Notes under the pieces: generated by a model
What the model saw: the letters and a program-made list of their open reading frames with translations, nothing else
Database searches by the model: none
What the model was told of the DNA's origin: nothing
From: Streptomyces albus subsp. albus
GTDB lineage: Bacteria; Actinomycetota; Actinomycetes; Streptomycetales; Streptomycetaceae
Length of the DNA: 64,000 nt
NCBI RefSeq assembly: GCF_000719865.1
Contig: NZ_JOID01000003.1
Location: forward strand, 124,001 to 188,000
Reading direction: 5' to 3'
Part shown: one piece after another, positions 18,082-26,420 of the stretch
How positions within the stretch are numbered: position 1 is the first letter of the stretch
How the letters are laid out: each line of letters opens with the position of its first letter
Translations under genes and position numbers: made by a program

Positions 18082-19755
18082 ATGACGGAGACGCAGGCCA
18101 CCCCGCAGGACACCGCAGCACCCGCCACGACCGGAGGCACCCCGGTCCCGGCCGCCCCGGCGGACGTGACCGGCGGCAACCCGGTCTTCACCGCCCCGGC
18201 GGGCACCCGCACCGCCGCCGAGGTGGTGACCCCCGAACTCGTCGCCCGGCTCACCGACGGCCTCACCGGCTCCGGCCGGACCGCCAACCACACGCCGTTC
18301 ACCGGCGAGCGGCTGGCCGAGCTGCCCGAGTCCACCCCCGAGGACGTGGCCTCCGCGTTCGAGCGGGCCCGCGAGGCCCAGCGGGCCTGGGCCGCCGTCC
18401 CCGCGCGGAAGCGGGCCGCAGTGCTGCTCCGCTTCCACGACCTGGTGCTGGCCCGGCAGGACGAGGTTCTCGACCTCATCCAGCTGGAGACCGGCAAGGC
18501 CCGGATGCACGCCCACGAGGAGGTGCAGGCCGTGGCCATGGCCGCCCGCCACTACGGCCGCCGCGGCCCGGCGTACCTGCGGCCCAAGCGGCACACCGGC
18601 GCCGTCCCCGTCCTGACCAAGGTCACCGAGCTGCGCCAGCCGCGCGGCGTCGTCGGCCAGATCGCCCCGTGGAACTACCCGCTGGAGCTCTCCGTCGGCG
18701 ACGCGCTGCCCGCCTTCGCCGCCGGCAACGCCGTCGTGATGAAGCCGGACACCGAGACCGCGCTCACCGCGCTGTGGGCCCGGCGGCAGCTGATCGAGGC
18801 CGGACTGCCCGAGCAGCTGTGGCAGGTCGTCATCGGCGAGGGCCCCGTGGTCGGCCCGGCCGTCGTCGAGCACGCCGACTACGTCTCCTTCACCGGCTCC
18901 ACCCGCACCGGCCGCACCGTCGCCCAGAGCGCGGCCGCCCGGCTCGTCGGCTGCTCGCTCGAACTGGGCGGCAAGAACGCCATGCTGGTGCTCCGCGACG
19001 CCGATCTGGACAAGGCCGCCGAGGGAGCCGTCCGCGCCTGCTTCTCCTCCAGCGGCCAGCTCTGCATCTCCATCGAGCGCCTCTTCGTCCACGAGTCGGT
19101 CGCCGACGACTTCCTGGAGCGCTTCGCCGCCCGCACGAAAGCCATGAAGCTCGGCACCGCCCTCGCCTACGGCGCCGACATGGGCTCCCTCGTCTCCGAC
19201 CGTCAGCTGGAGACGGTCAGCCGCCACGTGGACGACGCCGTGGCACGCGGCGCCAAGGTCGTCGCCGGCGGCCGCGCCCGCCCCGACGTCGGCCCGCTGT
19301 TCTACGAGCCGACCATCCTGGACGGCGTCGCCGACCCGATGGCCGTCTGCTCCGAGGAGACCTTCGGCCCCGTCGTCTCCGTCTACCGCTTCACCGACGA
19401 GGACGAGGCGATCGAGCGCGCCAACGCCACCACCTACGGCCTCAACTCCAGCGTCTGGACCAAGGACGGCCGCCGCGGCCGCGCCGTCGCCGCCCGGCTG
19501 CGCACCGGCACCGTCAACGTCAACGAGGGCTACGCCGCCGGCTACGGCAGCGTCCAGGCGCCGATGGGCGGCATGGGCGACTCCGGGCTCGGCCGCCGGC
19601 ACGGCTCCGAGGGCATCCTCAAGTACACCGAGGCGCAGACCGTCGCCCACCAGCGGCTGATGCCGCTCGCCCCTTCCTTCGGACTGACGGACGAGAAGTA
19701 CGCGGCGCTGATGTCGGTGAGCCTGCGCGCCATGAAGGCGTTCCGGCTCCGCTGA
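18082..19755 (+). CDS. Succinate-semialdehyde dehydrogenase (NADP+), GabD2-like
   Basis: A 557-residue NAD(P)-dependent aldehyde dehydrogenase most like actinobacterial succinate-semialdehyde dehydrogenases, which oxidise succinic semialdehyde to succinate in the GABA shunt. Catalytic Glu294 lies in LELGGKN and nucleophile Cys328 in SSGQLCIS; the cofactor-binding GQIAPWNYP and the C-terminal EETFGPVVSVYRF and GLNSSVWTKD motifs are intact. The first 45 residues are an Ala/Thr/Pro-rich extension. Start ATG 18082. The GMC oxidoreductase gene follows 221 bases later. No gabT is nearby, so the GABA link is by family only; other semialdehydes are possible. Confidence 0.9.
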   Translation: MTETQATPQDTAAPATTGGTPVPAAPADVTGGNPVFTAPAGTRTAAEVVTPELVARLTDGLTGSGRTANHTPFTGERLAELPESTPEDVASAFERAREAQRAWAAVPARKRAAVLLRFHDLVLARQDEVLDLIQLETGKARMHAHEEVQAVAMAARHYGRRGPAYLRPKRHTGAVPVLTKVTELRQPRGVVGQIAPWNYPLELSVGDALPAFAAGNAVVMKPDTETALTALWARRQLIEAGLPEQLWQVVIGEGPVVGPAVVEHADYVSFTGSTRTGRTVAQSAAARLVGCSLELGGKNAMLVLRDADLDKAAEGAVRACFSSSGQLCISIERLFVHESVADDFLERFAARTKAMKLGTALAYGADMGSLVSDRQLETVSRHVDDAVARGAKVVAGGRARPDVGPLFYEPTILDGVADPMAVCSEETFGPVVSVYRFTDEDEAIERANATTYGLNSSVWTKDGRRGRAVAARLRTGTVNVNEGYAAGYGSVQAPMGGMGDSGLGRRHGSEGILKYTEAQTVAHQRLMPLAPSFGLTDEKYAALMSVSLRAMKAFRLR

Positions 19756-19976
19756 CCACCGGTCGGGGCCGCCCGCGAGCCCGCACCGCGCACGCCCCGG
19801 CCGCCCGCGACCCCCCACCCCCCACCCCCGTCCCCCGACCCCGGCACCGCCGGCACCGCGCCCGCCCCGCGGACCGGCGCCGCCGGCCGCACGACCCCAC
19901 ACCGCACCGCACCCGCCCCGCGACGGCACCCGGGCGCGGCCGGAACAGAACCTCACAGCATGGGAGGGCCGACACC

Positions 19977-21902
19977 GTGGCCGAAGGCAAGTACGACTAC
20001 GACGTGATCGTCGTGGGCTCCGGCTTCGGCGGATCCGTATCCGCCCTGCGGCTGACCGAGAAGGGCTACCGCGTCGGCGTCCTGGAAGCCGGCCGCCGCT
20101 TCACCCGCGACAGCCTCCCCAAGACCTCCTGGGACCTCAAGAACTTCCTGTGGGCCCCCGCGCTCGGCCTCTACGGCCTCCAGCGCATCCATCTCCTCAA
20201 CAACGTGATGATCCTGGCCGGCGCCGGGGTCGGCGGCGGCTCGCTCAACTACGCCAACACCCTCTACGTACCGCCGCGTCCGTTCTTCGAGGACCGCCAG
20301 TGGGGCCACATCACCGACTGGCAGGAGGAGCTGAGGCCCTACTACGAGCAGGCCCAGCGCATGCTCGGCGTCCGCCTCAACCCGACCACCACCCCCTCCG
20401 ACGTCCATCTCAAGGCCGCGGCCGAGAGGATGGGCGTGGGCGACACCTTCCATCTCGCGCCGGTCGGCGTCTTCTTCGGCGACGGCAAGGACGCGGACGG
20501 CAAGACCCTGGCCGAGCCGGGCGCCGAGGTCCCCGATCCGTACTTCGGCGGCGCCGGGCCCGACCGCAAGGCGTGCACCGAGTGCGGCGAGTGCATGACG
20601 GGCTGCCGCCACGGCGCCAAGAACACCCTCAACGAGAACTACCTCTTCCTCGCCGAGAAGGCCGGCGCCGTCGTCCACCCGATGACCTCGGTCACCGCCG
20701 TCACGGAGGACGGGGAGGGCGGTTACGCGGTCTCCACCGTCCCGACGAACAAGCGCCGCCGGCTCCGGAAGAAGCCGAAGGTGCTCCGCGCCCGGCAGGT
20801 CGTCATCGCCGCCGGCACCTACGGCACCCAGACCCTGCTGCACACCATGCGCGACCAGGGCCTGCTGCCGCGCGTCTCGGACCGCCTCGGCGCGCTCACC
20901 CGCACCAACTCCGAGGCCCTCGTCGGCTCCATGACCTCACCGGCCCGCTACCGCAAGAAGTACGGCCAGGACCCGGACTTCACCAAGGGCGTCGCGATCA
21001 CCTCCTCGATCCACCCGGACGAGAACACCCACATCGAGCCCGTCCGCTACGGCAAGGGCTCCAACGCGATGGGCCTGATGACCACCCTCCAGGTGCCGCA
21101 CGGCTCCGGGCTGCCGACCGCCCTCGCGCACGCGCTGCACTGCCTGCGCCACCCCGTGCTGCTGCTCCGCTCGCTCTCCAACTACCGCTGGTCCGAGCGG
21201 ACCATCATCGGCCTCGTCATGCAGTCCCTGGACAACTCCCTGACGACGTACCGCAAGCCGAAGGGCCCGGGCAAGGGCCTGCTCACCGCCCGCCAGGGCC
21301 ACGGCGCGCCCAACCCGGTCTTCCTGCCGGAGGGCGCCGAGGCCGCCCGGCACATCGCCGAGGACATCAACGGCTTCGCCGGCACCAACATCGGCGAGGT
21401 GATGGGGACTCCCCTCACCGCCCACTTCCTCGGCGGCTGCCCGATCGGCGAGGACGCGGACCACGGCGTCATCGACCCGTACCACCGGCTCTACGGCCAC
21501 CCCGGCATCCACGTCGTGGACGGCGCCGCGGTCTCGGCGAACCTGGGCGTCAACCCGTCGCTGACGATCACGGCGCAGGCCGAACGCGCCATGTCCCTCT
21601 GGCCGAACAAGGGTGACGCCGACTCCCGCCCGGCCCAGGGCGAGGAGTACGTACGGCTGCCCGCCGTCGAGCCGCGCTCCCCGGCCGTCCCGGAGGGCGC
21701 CTTCGCGGAACTGCGGCTGCCGGTGATGCTGCCGGTGCCGTCCGTGCCGCCGAAGGCGAAGGTGCCGGAGCCGCGGACGGAGGAGGCGGTCCCCGCCGAG
21801 CCCGCCGCGCCTGCCGCACCGGCCGAGCCGGTGGCTCCGGCGGCCGACGGGGCCGCGACGGCGCCGGAGCCGTCACCGAACGGCCGCCCGGCCGAGGCGT
21901 AA
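19977..21902 (+). CDS. GMC-family oxidoreductase, ChoD (cholesterol oxidase)-like
   Basis: A 641-residue FAD-dependent GMC oxidoreductase. The FAD motif VVGSGFGGSVSA is at residues 10-21, the GMC signature GAGVGGGSLNYANTLY near 84, and the C-terminal catalytic region TAHFLGGCPIG and VSANLGVNPSLTITA near 480-530. A four-Cys motif, CxxCxxCxxxC (Cys200, 203, 206, 210 in CTECGECMTGC), precedes RHGAKNTLNENYL, as in the ChoD subgroup. Residues after 560 form an Ala/Pro/Glu-rich tail. The start is GTG 19977, with GGGAGGG at 19962-19968. In mycobacteria choD lies beside guaB2-guaB3 with guaA nearby, and the same neighbours occur here. The substrate is not established; sterol oxidation is an inference from the family. 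Confidence 0.9.
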   Translation: MAEGKYDYDVIVVGSGFGGSVSALRLTEKGYRVGVLEAGRRFTRDSLPKTSWDLKNFLWAPALGLYGLQRIHLLNNVMILAGAGVGGGSLNYANTLYVPPRPFFEDRQWGHITDWQEELRPYYEQAQRMLGVRLNPTTTPSDVHLKAAAERMGVGDTFHLAPVGVFFGDGKDADGKTLAEPGAEVPDPYFGGAGPDRKACTECGECMTGCRHGAKNTLNENYLFLAEKAGAVVHPMTSVTAVTEDGEGGYAVSTVPTNKRRRLRKKPKVLRARQVVIAAGTYGTQTLLHTMRDQGLLPRVSDRLGALTRTNSEALVGSMTSPARYRKKYGQDPDFTKGVAITSSIHPDENTHIEPVRYGKGSNAMGLMTTLQVPHGSGLPTALAHALHCLRHPVLLLRSLSNYRWSERTIIGLVMQSLDNSLTTYRKPKGPGKGLLTARQGHGAPNPVFLPEGAEAARHIAEDINGFAGTNIGEVMGTPLTAHFLGGCPIGEDADHGVIDPYHRLYGHPGIHVVDGAAVSANLGVNPSLTITAQAERAMSLWPNKGDADSRPAQGEEYVRLPAVEPRSPAVPEGAFAELRLPVMLPVPSVPPKAKVPEPRTEEAVPAEPAAPAAPAEPVAPAADGAATAPEPSPNGRPAEA

Positions 21903-21946
21903 CCGCCCGGGCCCGCCGCCGCTCGAAACGCCGCCGGGGACACGAG

Positions 21947-21976
21947 GAAGGGCCGCACCCCGGGGTGCGGCCCTTC
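21947..21976. terminator. Bidirectional terminator hairpin
   Basis: Perfect 15-bp inverted repeat with no spacer (21947-21961 with 21962-21976), GC-rich, followed by T-containing CTCGTCGTGT. It separates the convergent GMC oxidoreductase and LAETG surface protein genes. Confidence 0.85.
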
Positions 21977-22040
21977 TCGTCGTGTCGCGGCCGTGCCGTG
22001 TTCCGGCCGTGCCGTTTGTCTGCCCTGGGAGCGCGGAGCC

Positions 22041-23198
22041 TTACGCGGCGGCGCCCATGTCCTCGGTCCGGCGGCGGCGGACGACGAAGATCGCACCCGC
22101 GCCGGCCACCATGGCGACGCCACCGATCATGGCGATCACCGGCAGCATGGAGGACGAACCGGTCTCGGCGAGGTTGCCGGTCACCGGCTGCTTCTCGACA
22201 CCGCCCTGCGGCTTCGGGCCCGTACCGGCGCCCGGCTTGGCCTCGTTGCCGGGCTTCGGCTTGGCCTCCCCCGGGTCCGGAACGCTCGTGCCCGGCTTGA
22301 CGACGGTGAACTCGTAGTCGTCCCAGCCCTCGGCGATGCAGTCCTGGCCCTCGACGTTGTCGAGGAAGGCACCGGAACCGAAGGTGTAGCCGTCACCGGC
22401 CGGAGCGTTCTTGTTGATGTTGACGCGGAGGTCGATGGCGACGTAGTCCTTCGCCTTCATCTCCTCGACACCCCAGAAGTAGGCCCCGGCCCACTCCTTG
22501 TCGCCGATCGCCACCCACTCGTTCGTGCCCGGCACCCGGAACTGGAGCTGCACGAAGCGGCTGAGGTACTTGTCCTCGTCCATTTCGTAGTTCTCCACCT
22601 CGGCGTAGAAGGCGACCTCCTTGAGGTCCTTCTCCGAGGTGTTGGTGACGGTCAGCTTGAAGCCGTGCCAGCCGCTGCCGGCCTCGATCTTGCCCGGCAG
22701 CCCGCCCAGCTCGGCCGTGACCGCCTGGGTGTAGTTCTCGTCGACCTCTTCGCAGAACAGCGGGGGCTCGAACTCTTCTTCCTCGCCCTCGCCCGGCTCG
22801 GTGGCGGGGTCCTCGCCCGGCTCGGCCGGCTTGTCCTCCTCGCCGGAGGACTCCTCGTCCTCACCCGCGGCCTCGTCCCCGGCCCCGTCGCCGGCTCCAT
22901 CGCCGTTCTCACCCTCGGCGGGGGGCACGTCGGATCCGGTGTCCTCCCCTTCGGTGTTCTCGTCCGCGGGCTGGTCGTCCCCGGCGGGGGGCTGGTCGTC
23001 CCCGGGCTCCTGCGCGGTGTCCCCCGACTCGTCGCCGGACGTGGAGCCGGCCGTCTCGGTGCTCCCGGGAGACGGGCTGTCCGCGGCGGTGACCGTGGTC
23101 TCGTTCTCGTTCGCGTACGCGGCCGGAGCCGCCATCAGCGCTGCCGGGGCGATGACAGCCGTCGCGGCAGCGGTCGCCAGAACGCGGCGAATTCTCAT
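22041..23198 (-). CDS. Sortase-anchored (LAETG) surface protein
   Basis: A 385-residue secreted protein. A signal peptide (MRIRRVLATAAATAV... ending AYA) is followed by about 140 residues rich in Glu, Asp, Gly, Pro and Ser, then a globular domain (FCEEVDENYTQAVTAELG... to GAFLDNVEGQDC) rich in aromatic and charged residues, then a Pro/Lys-rich spacer. The C-terminus is a classic cell-wall sorting signal: LAETG, a hydrophobic segment (MLPVIAMIGGVAMVAGAGAIFV) and RRRR. LAxTG motifs are the substrates of Streptomyces class E sortases. ATG 23198 has AGAGGT at good spacing; the longer frame is rejected since the signal peptide starts here. The globular domain is not recognised. Confidence 0.9.
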   Translation of the reverse strand: MRIRRVLATAAATAVIAPAALMAAPAAYANENETTVTAADSPSPGSTETAGSTSGDESGDTAQEPGDDQPPAGDDQPADENTEGEDTGSDVPPAEGENGDGAGDGAGDEAAGEDEESSGEEDKPAEPGEDPATEPGEGEEEEFEPPLFCEEVDENYTQAVTAELGGLPGKIEAGSGWHGFKLTVTNTSEKDLKEVAFYAEVENYEMDEDKYLSRFVQLQFRVPGTNEWVAIGDKEWAGAYFWGVEEMKAKDYVAIDLRVNINKNAPAGDGYTFGSGAFLDNVEGQDCIAEGWDDYEFTVVKPGTSVPDPGEAKPKPGNEAKPGAGTGPKPQGGVEKQPVTGNLAETGSSSMLPVIAMIGGVAMVAGAGAIFVVRRRRTEDMGAAA

Positions 23199-23297
23199 GC
23201 AGACCTCTTCGGTCAGCGGTGCCGTGACAACGCGGCACCGGAAAGAAAGAAAATGGGGCCCTGCCGTCGCGGTGGGGCGCGTTATGGCGGAGCGATC

Positions 23298-23325
23298 GTC
23301 ATAAGTGACCGGTAAAGATCGCCAA
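23298..23325 (-). promoter_or_regulatory. Candidate promoter of the LAETG protein gene
   Basis: Read on the minus strand: TTGGCG (23325-23320), 16 bases, TATGAC (23303-23298). It lies about 100 bases upstream of the start codon in an AT-richer patch. This is a consensus-style guess only. Confidence 0.35.
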
Positions 23326-23377
23326 TGGTTGTATCCGGACCGGCGCAGCACGGAGTGACTCGCGTCACAGGCATATG

Positions 23378-23428
23378 CCGAAGGGCCTCACGGGGCGGGA
23401 GGTGCGGGGCGGCCGTGAGGCCCTTCGG
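23378..23428 (-). terminator. Terminator hairpin, probably for a minus-strand transcript
   Basis: Perfect 16-bp inverted repeat (23378-23393 with 23413-23428) with a 19-base loop. On the minus strand it is followed by CATATGCC. No protein gene ends here on either strand, so it may end a small RNA transcribed leftward from about 23700. Confidence 0.6.
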
Positions 23429-23583
23429 CGGCCGGCCCGCGCGTCAGGGGTGCGCGGGCCGGGAGGGGGCGGGCGCCGGGGGAACGCCTGCCCGCGGAGG
23501 AAAGTCGGGGTGGACCGGACACGGCCGGCTCCGGGCGTCCCCGGAGCCGACCGCTTCGGCAGTGACCGGGCTGCTGTCCCCTG

Positions 23584-23666
23584 CTGTCCGGTCACGCACT
23601 GAAGCGCGGTCCCACGACGTGCACCGCTTGTCCCCAAGCCAATCGGCACGCCACACGCTTCAGTGA
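23584..23666 (-). ncRNA. Candidate structured RNA
   Basis: A 10-bp closing stem (CACTGAAGCG near 23597-23606 with CGCTTCAGTG near 23656-23665) encloses three small hairpins: GCGGT...ACCGC, CTTG-N4-CAAG (on the minus strand the loop is GGGA, a GNRA-type tetraloop) and GCC-N4-GGC. A second 8-bp stem, GTGACCGG/CCGGTCAC (about 23562-23594), lies just to the left and a terminator follows at 23378-23428. No known family was recognised. The strand is inferred from the tetraloop and terminator. Confidence 0.35.
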
Positions 23667-23977
23667 GATCCGTCCCTGCCGCACCCGGCGCCCCGAGGGG
23701 GCTGGGCGGAAACCGCGACGCAACGCCCTCTGGATCGGGCCGCCCGGTCGGCACGGACAACGGGCTCAACGAGGGACCGTGGGAACGGTCACGGCCTTCC
23801 CGGCAACCCGGGACGACGCCCGGGCCGGGTTCGCGCCCGCGCGCCGTCGGCCGCCCGGGCGAAGCCATGACCGGTCCCCGGACACGACGGCTGGGTGCTC
23901 CCGCCGGATGAGTCCGTGCGGCCGGACGACCGCCACGTGATGTGCGGCGCCCGCGGGCGGACGGGACCGCGCGCGCG
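23667..23977. other. Intergenic, no gene seen
   Basis: About 310 bases downstream of the chorismate mutase stop codon. Open frames cross it but their composition is not coding, and nothing else is evident. Confidence 0.5.
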
Positions 23978-24385
23978 TCAGACCCGCCCGCGGCAGAGCT
24001 CCAGGATGGTCATCGCCAGCGCCGTGCCCGGCTTGCCGAGCTGGTCGCGGTAGTGGTGGAGGACCTCCATCTCGCGGGAGAGGTTCACCCGGCGGCCGCC
24101 GGAGGTGATCCGGGCCTCCTGGATGGTGGCCGAGACGGCCATCCGTTCGCGCACCAGGCCGATGATCCGGGCGTCCAGATCGTCGATCCGCTCGCGGGCC
24201 CCGGCGATGAGGGCCGCGGCCTCGTCGGTTCGGGCGCCCGTGTCCGGCGCGGCCTGGCCGGGCACCCGCGCGGCCGGCGCGGGGACGCCGCCCGTACCCG
24301 TGCCCGCAGCCGTGCCCGTACCCGTGCCCGCAGCCGTGCCCGTGCCCGTGCCGGTGTTCGTGCCGGTGTTCGTGTCCGTGTTCAT
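23978..24385 (-). CDS. Chorismate mutase (AroQ type)
   Basis: A 135-residue protein whose C-terminal 90 residues are an all-helical AroQ chorismate mutase, converting chorismate to prephenate, the branch point to Phe and Tyr. Visible family features: ARERIDDLDARIIGLVRERM, followed by AVSATIQEARI and SREMEVLHHYRDQLG. Residues 1-32 are an odd Thr/Gly-rich repeat (TNTGTNTGTGTGTAAGTGTG) encoded by 6-bp DNA repeats, probably a flexible tail. ATG 24385 opens the frame; given the repeat, a shorter start cannot be excluded. A leader peptide and competing hairpins upstream (24446-24570) suggest attenuation by Phe/Tyr supply. guaA is divergent from the leader. Confidence 0.9.
   Translation of the reverse strand: MNTDTNTGTNTGTGTGTAAGTGTGTAAGTGTGGVPAPAARVPGQAAPDTGARTDEAAALIAGARERIDDLDARIIGLVRERMAVSATIQEARITSGGRRVNLSREMEVLHHYRDQLGKPGTALAMTILELCRGRV
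24277..24385. repeat. GTGCCC/GTACCC hexamer repeats at the 5' end of chorismate mutase
   Basis: Tandem, imperfect 6-bp units (on the plus strand CCGTGC, CCGTAC, CCGCAG, GTTCGT variants) run for about 100 bases inside the coding sequence and give the Gly-Thr repeat at the protein N-terminus. Such repeats vary in copy number by slippage. Confidence 0.65.
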
Positions 24386-24445
24386 GTCCGTGTCTCCTCG
24401 GGGCCGTTGGGCCCCGGTACCGCCGCCGCCCGGACCGAACGCGAA

Positions 24446-24475
24446 GCGCCCCGGGCCTTGACCGGCCCGGGGCGC
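24446..24475 (-). terminator. Attenuator terminator upstream of chorismate mutase
   Basis: A perfect 12-bp GC stem (24475-24464 with 24457-24446) with loop GGTCAA, between the leader ORF and the chorismate mutase start. On the minus strand the left arm plus loop contains CGGGCCGGT (24469-24461), which can instead pair with ACCGGCCCG in the leader ORF (24534-24526), giving a mutually exclusive antiterminator. Confidence 0.7.
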
Positions 24476-24498
24476 CTGGAAAGTCGCGTGTCAGTGGT

Positions 24499-24570
24499 TC
24501 ACGCAGCGCGACCATGGCAGCCGGACGGGCCGGTGCCATAGGTAAAGCGGAAGGTGAGCTGCGCGAACAT
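24499..24570 (-). CDS. Phe/Tyr leader peptide of the chorismate mutase attenuator
   Basis: A 23-codon ORF: MFAQLTFRFTY, then GTGPSGCHGRAA and TGA. Three Phe codons (2, 7, 9) and one Tyr (11) fall within the first eleven. Phe and Tyr are the end products of the pathway started by the downstream enzyme, chorismate mutase. It begins like the known Streptomyces trp leader (MFAH..., from memory), which is also read from a leaderless mRNA. No ribosome site is visible; instead a -10-like CATACT (24582-24577) ends 6 bases before the ATG, predicting a transcript starting at or next to the A of the start codon. Ribosome stalling at the Phe/Tyr codons would alter folding of the following hairpins. Too short for ordinary gene callers. 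Confidence 0.72.
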   Translation of the reverse strand: MFAQLTFRFTYGTGPSGCHGRAA

Positions 24571-24576
24571 GCGGCC

Positions 24577-24582
24577 AGTATG
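24577..24582 (-). promoter_or_regulatory. -10 element of the leaderless leader-peptide transcript
   Basis: CATACT on the minus strand, 6 bases before the ATG of the leader peptide. A -35-like CTGGCA lies about 19 bases further upstream. Confidence 0.45.
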
Positions 24583-24652
24583 ACCCGGCCGGGACGGGCG
24601 GTGCCAGGGCGGGCCGGATGCTGAGACGGACGGGGGCGGTGCCCCGCCCCGT

Positions 24653-24658
24653 TAGAAT
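24653..24658 (+). promoter_or_regulatory. Candidate -10 element for guaA
   Basis: TAGAAT about 45 bases upstream of the guaA start, fitting the Streptomyces TAGRRT form. No convincing -35 element was seen. Confidence 0.4.
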
Positions 24659-24702
24659 CGGGATCCAGCCAGCTCCACCGTCCACGCCGGAAGGCCGCCG
24701 CA

Positions 24703-26307
24703 GTGCCCTCAGCGACCCCCGCTTCCGCTCCCGACGCCGACCACTCCCCGGACACGGTCCTCGTCGTCGATTTCGGTGCGCAGTACGCCCAGCTCATCGC
24801 CCGCCGCGTCCGCGAGGCCCGGGTCTACAGCGAGATCGTCCCGCACACCACGCCGGTGTCCGAGATCCTCGCCCGCAACCCCAAGGCGATCATCCTCTCC
24901 GGCGGACCCTCCTCGGTCTACGCCGAGGACGCCCCGCACGTCGGCCCCGAGCTGTTCGAGGCCGGCGTCCCCGTCTTCGGCATCTGCTACGGCTTCCAGG
25001 CCATGGCCAAGGCGCTCGGCGGCACGGTGGCCCGCACCGGCACCCGTGAGTACGGCGGCACGGACCTGACCGTCTCCCGCCCCGGCTCCACCCTCTTCGA
25101 GGGCACCCCCGCCGAGCAGTCGGTGTGGATGTCGCACGGCGACTCGGTCGCGGAGGCCCCCGAGGGCTTCACCGTCACCGCCTCCACGCCGGGCACCCCC
25201 GTCGCCGCCTTCGAGAGCGACGAGAAGAAGCTCTACGGCGTGCAGCACCACCCCGAGGTGATGCACTCCACCCACGGCCAGCTCGTCCTGGAGCACTTCC
25301 TCTACCGGGGCGCCGGCCTCAGCCCGGACTGGACGATGGCGAACGTCGTCGACGAGTCCGTCGCCGCCATCCGCGAGCGCATCGGTGACAAGCGCGCCAT
25401 CTGCGGCCTCTCCGGCGGCGTGGACTCCGCGGTCGCCGCGGCCCTGGTGCAGAAGGCCATCGGGGACAGGCTCACCTGCGTCTACGTCGACCACGGACTG
25501 ATGCGCAAGGGCGAGTCCGAGCAGGTCGAGAAGGACTTCGTGGCGGCGACCGGCGTCAAGCTCAAGGTCGTCGACGCCGAGGAGCGCTTCCTCACGGCGC
25601 TGGCCGGGGTCTCCGACCCCGAGCAGAAGCGGAAGATCATCGGCCGGGAGTTCATCCGGGTCTTCGAGCAGGCCGCGTCCGAGATCGTCGCCGAGGCGGG
25701 GGAACACGGCGAGTCCGTGGAGTTCCTGGTGCAGGGCACCCTCTACCCGGACGTCGTCGAGTCCGGCGGCGGCACCGGCACCGCCAACATCAAGTCCCAC
25801 CACAACGTGGGCGGGCTCCCCGAGGACCTGCAGTTCCAGCTCGTGGAGCCGCTGCGCCGGCTCTTCAAGGACGAGGTCCGGATGGTCGGCCAGGAGCTGG
25901 GCCTCCCCGAGGAGATCGTCCAGCGCCAGCCCTTCCCGGGGCCGGGCCTCGCCATCCGCATCGTCGGCGACATCACCAAGGAGCGGCTGGACCTGCTCCG
26001 CGAGGCCGACGCCATCGCCCGCCAGGAGCTGACCGCCGCCGGCCTGGACCGCGAGATCTGGCAGTGCCCGGTCGTGCTGCTGGCGGACGTCCGCTCGGTC
26101 GGCGTCCAGGGCGACGGCCGGACGTACGGGCACCCGGTCGTACTCCGCCCGGTCTCCTCGGAGGACGCCATGACGGCGGACTGGACCCGGCTGCCGTACG
26201 ACGTGCTCGCGCGGATCTCCACGCGGATCACCAACGAGGTCGACGAGGTCAACCGCGTGGTCCTCGACGTGACCAGCAAGCCGCCGGGCACCATCGAGTG
26301 GGAGTGA
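24703..26307 (+). CDS. guaA: GMP synthase (glutamine-hydrolysing)
   Basis: A 534-residue GMP synthetase that aminates XMP to GMP using glutamine and ATP, the last step of the pathway begun by guaB. The N-terminal class I amidotransferase has the nucleophile motif [11 protein letters not shown] and the His/Glu motif QHHPEV. The ATP-pyrophosphatase domain has the PP-loop [12 protein letters not shown] near residue 230, and the dimerisation domain has [13 protein letters not shown] and ends KPPGTIEWE. The start is GTG 24703, with GGAAGG at 24689-24694. All catalytic motifs are intact and length is normal. A terminator follows at 26344. Confidence 0.98.
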   Translation: MPSATPASAPDADHSPDTVLVVDFGAQYAQLIARRVREARVYSEIVPHTTPVSEILARNPKAIILSGGPSSVYAEDAPHVGPELFEAGVPVFGICYGFQAMAKALGGTVARTGTREYGGTDLTVSRPGSTLFEGTPAEQSVWMSHGDSVAEAPEGFTVTASTPGTPVAAFESDEKKLYGVQHHPEVMHSTHGQLVLEHFLYRGAGLSPDWTMANVVDESVAAIRERIGDKRAICGLSGGVDSAVAAALVQKAIGDRLTCVYVDHGLMRKGESEQVEKDFVAATGVKLKVVDAEERFLTALAGVSDPEQKRKIIGREFIRVFEQAASEIVAEAGEHGESVEFLVQGTLYPDVVESGGGTGTANIKSHHNVGGLPEDLQFQLVEPLRRLFKDEVRMVGQELGLPEEIVQRQPFPGPGLAIRIVGDITKERLDLLREADAIARQELTAAGLDREIWQCPVVLLADVRSVGVQGDGRTYGHPVVLRPVSSEDAMTADWTRLPYDVLARISTRITNEVDEVNRVVLDVTSKPPGTIEWE

Positions 26308-26343
26308 CCCCTCCGGGTCCCGCTCCTGCCTCCGTCGCACGTC

Positions 26344-26389
26344 AACCCCGGCGCCGCCGCTCACACGGATGAGTGGCGGCGTCGGGGTT
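26344..26389 (+). terminator. Terminator after guaA
   Basis: A 20-bp stem (26344-26363 with 26370-26389) containing two G-U pairs, with loop CACGGA and a trailing T run (GGGGTTT), 37 bases after the guaA stop. Confidence 0.85.
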
Positions 26390-26420
26390 TGCGACGGGTG
26401 GGCTGTTCAGGTCGGCAACG

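Noticed and set aside
23365..23868. 167-codon minus-strand frame in the region of the structured RNA
   Set aside because: No ribosome site, Pro/Arg/Gly-rich composition and no conserved motif; overlaps a terminator. Left as non-coding.
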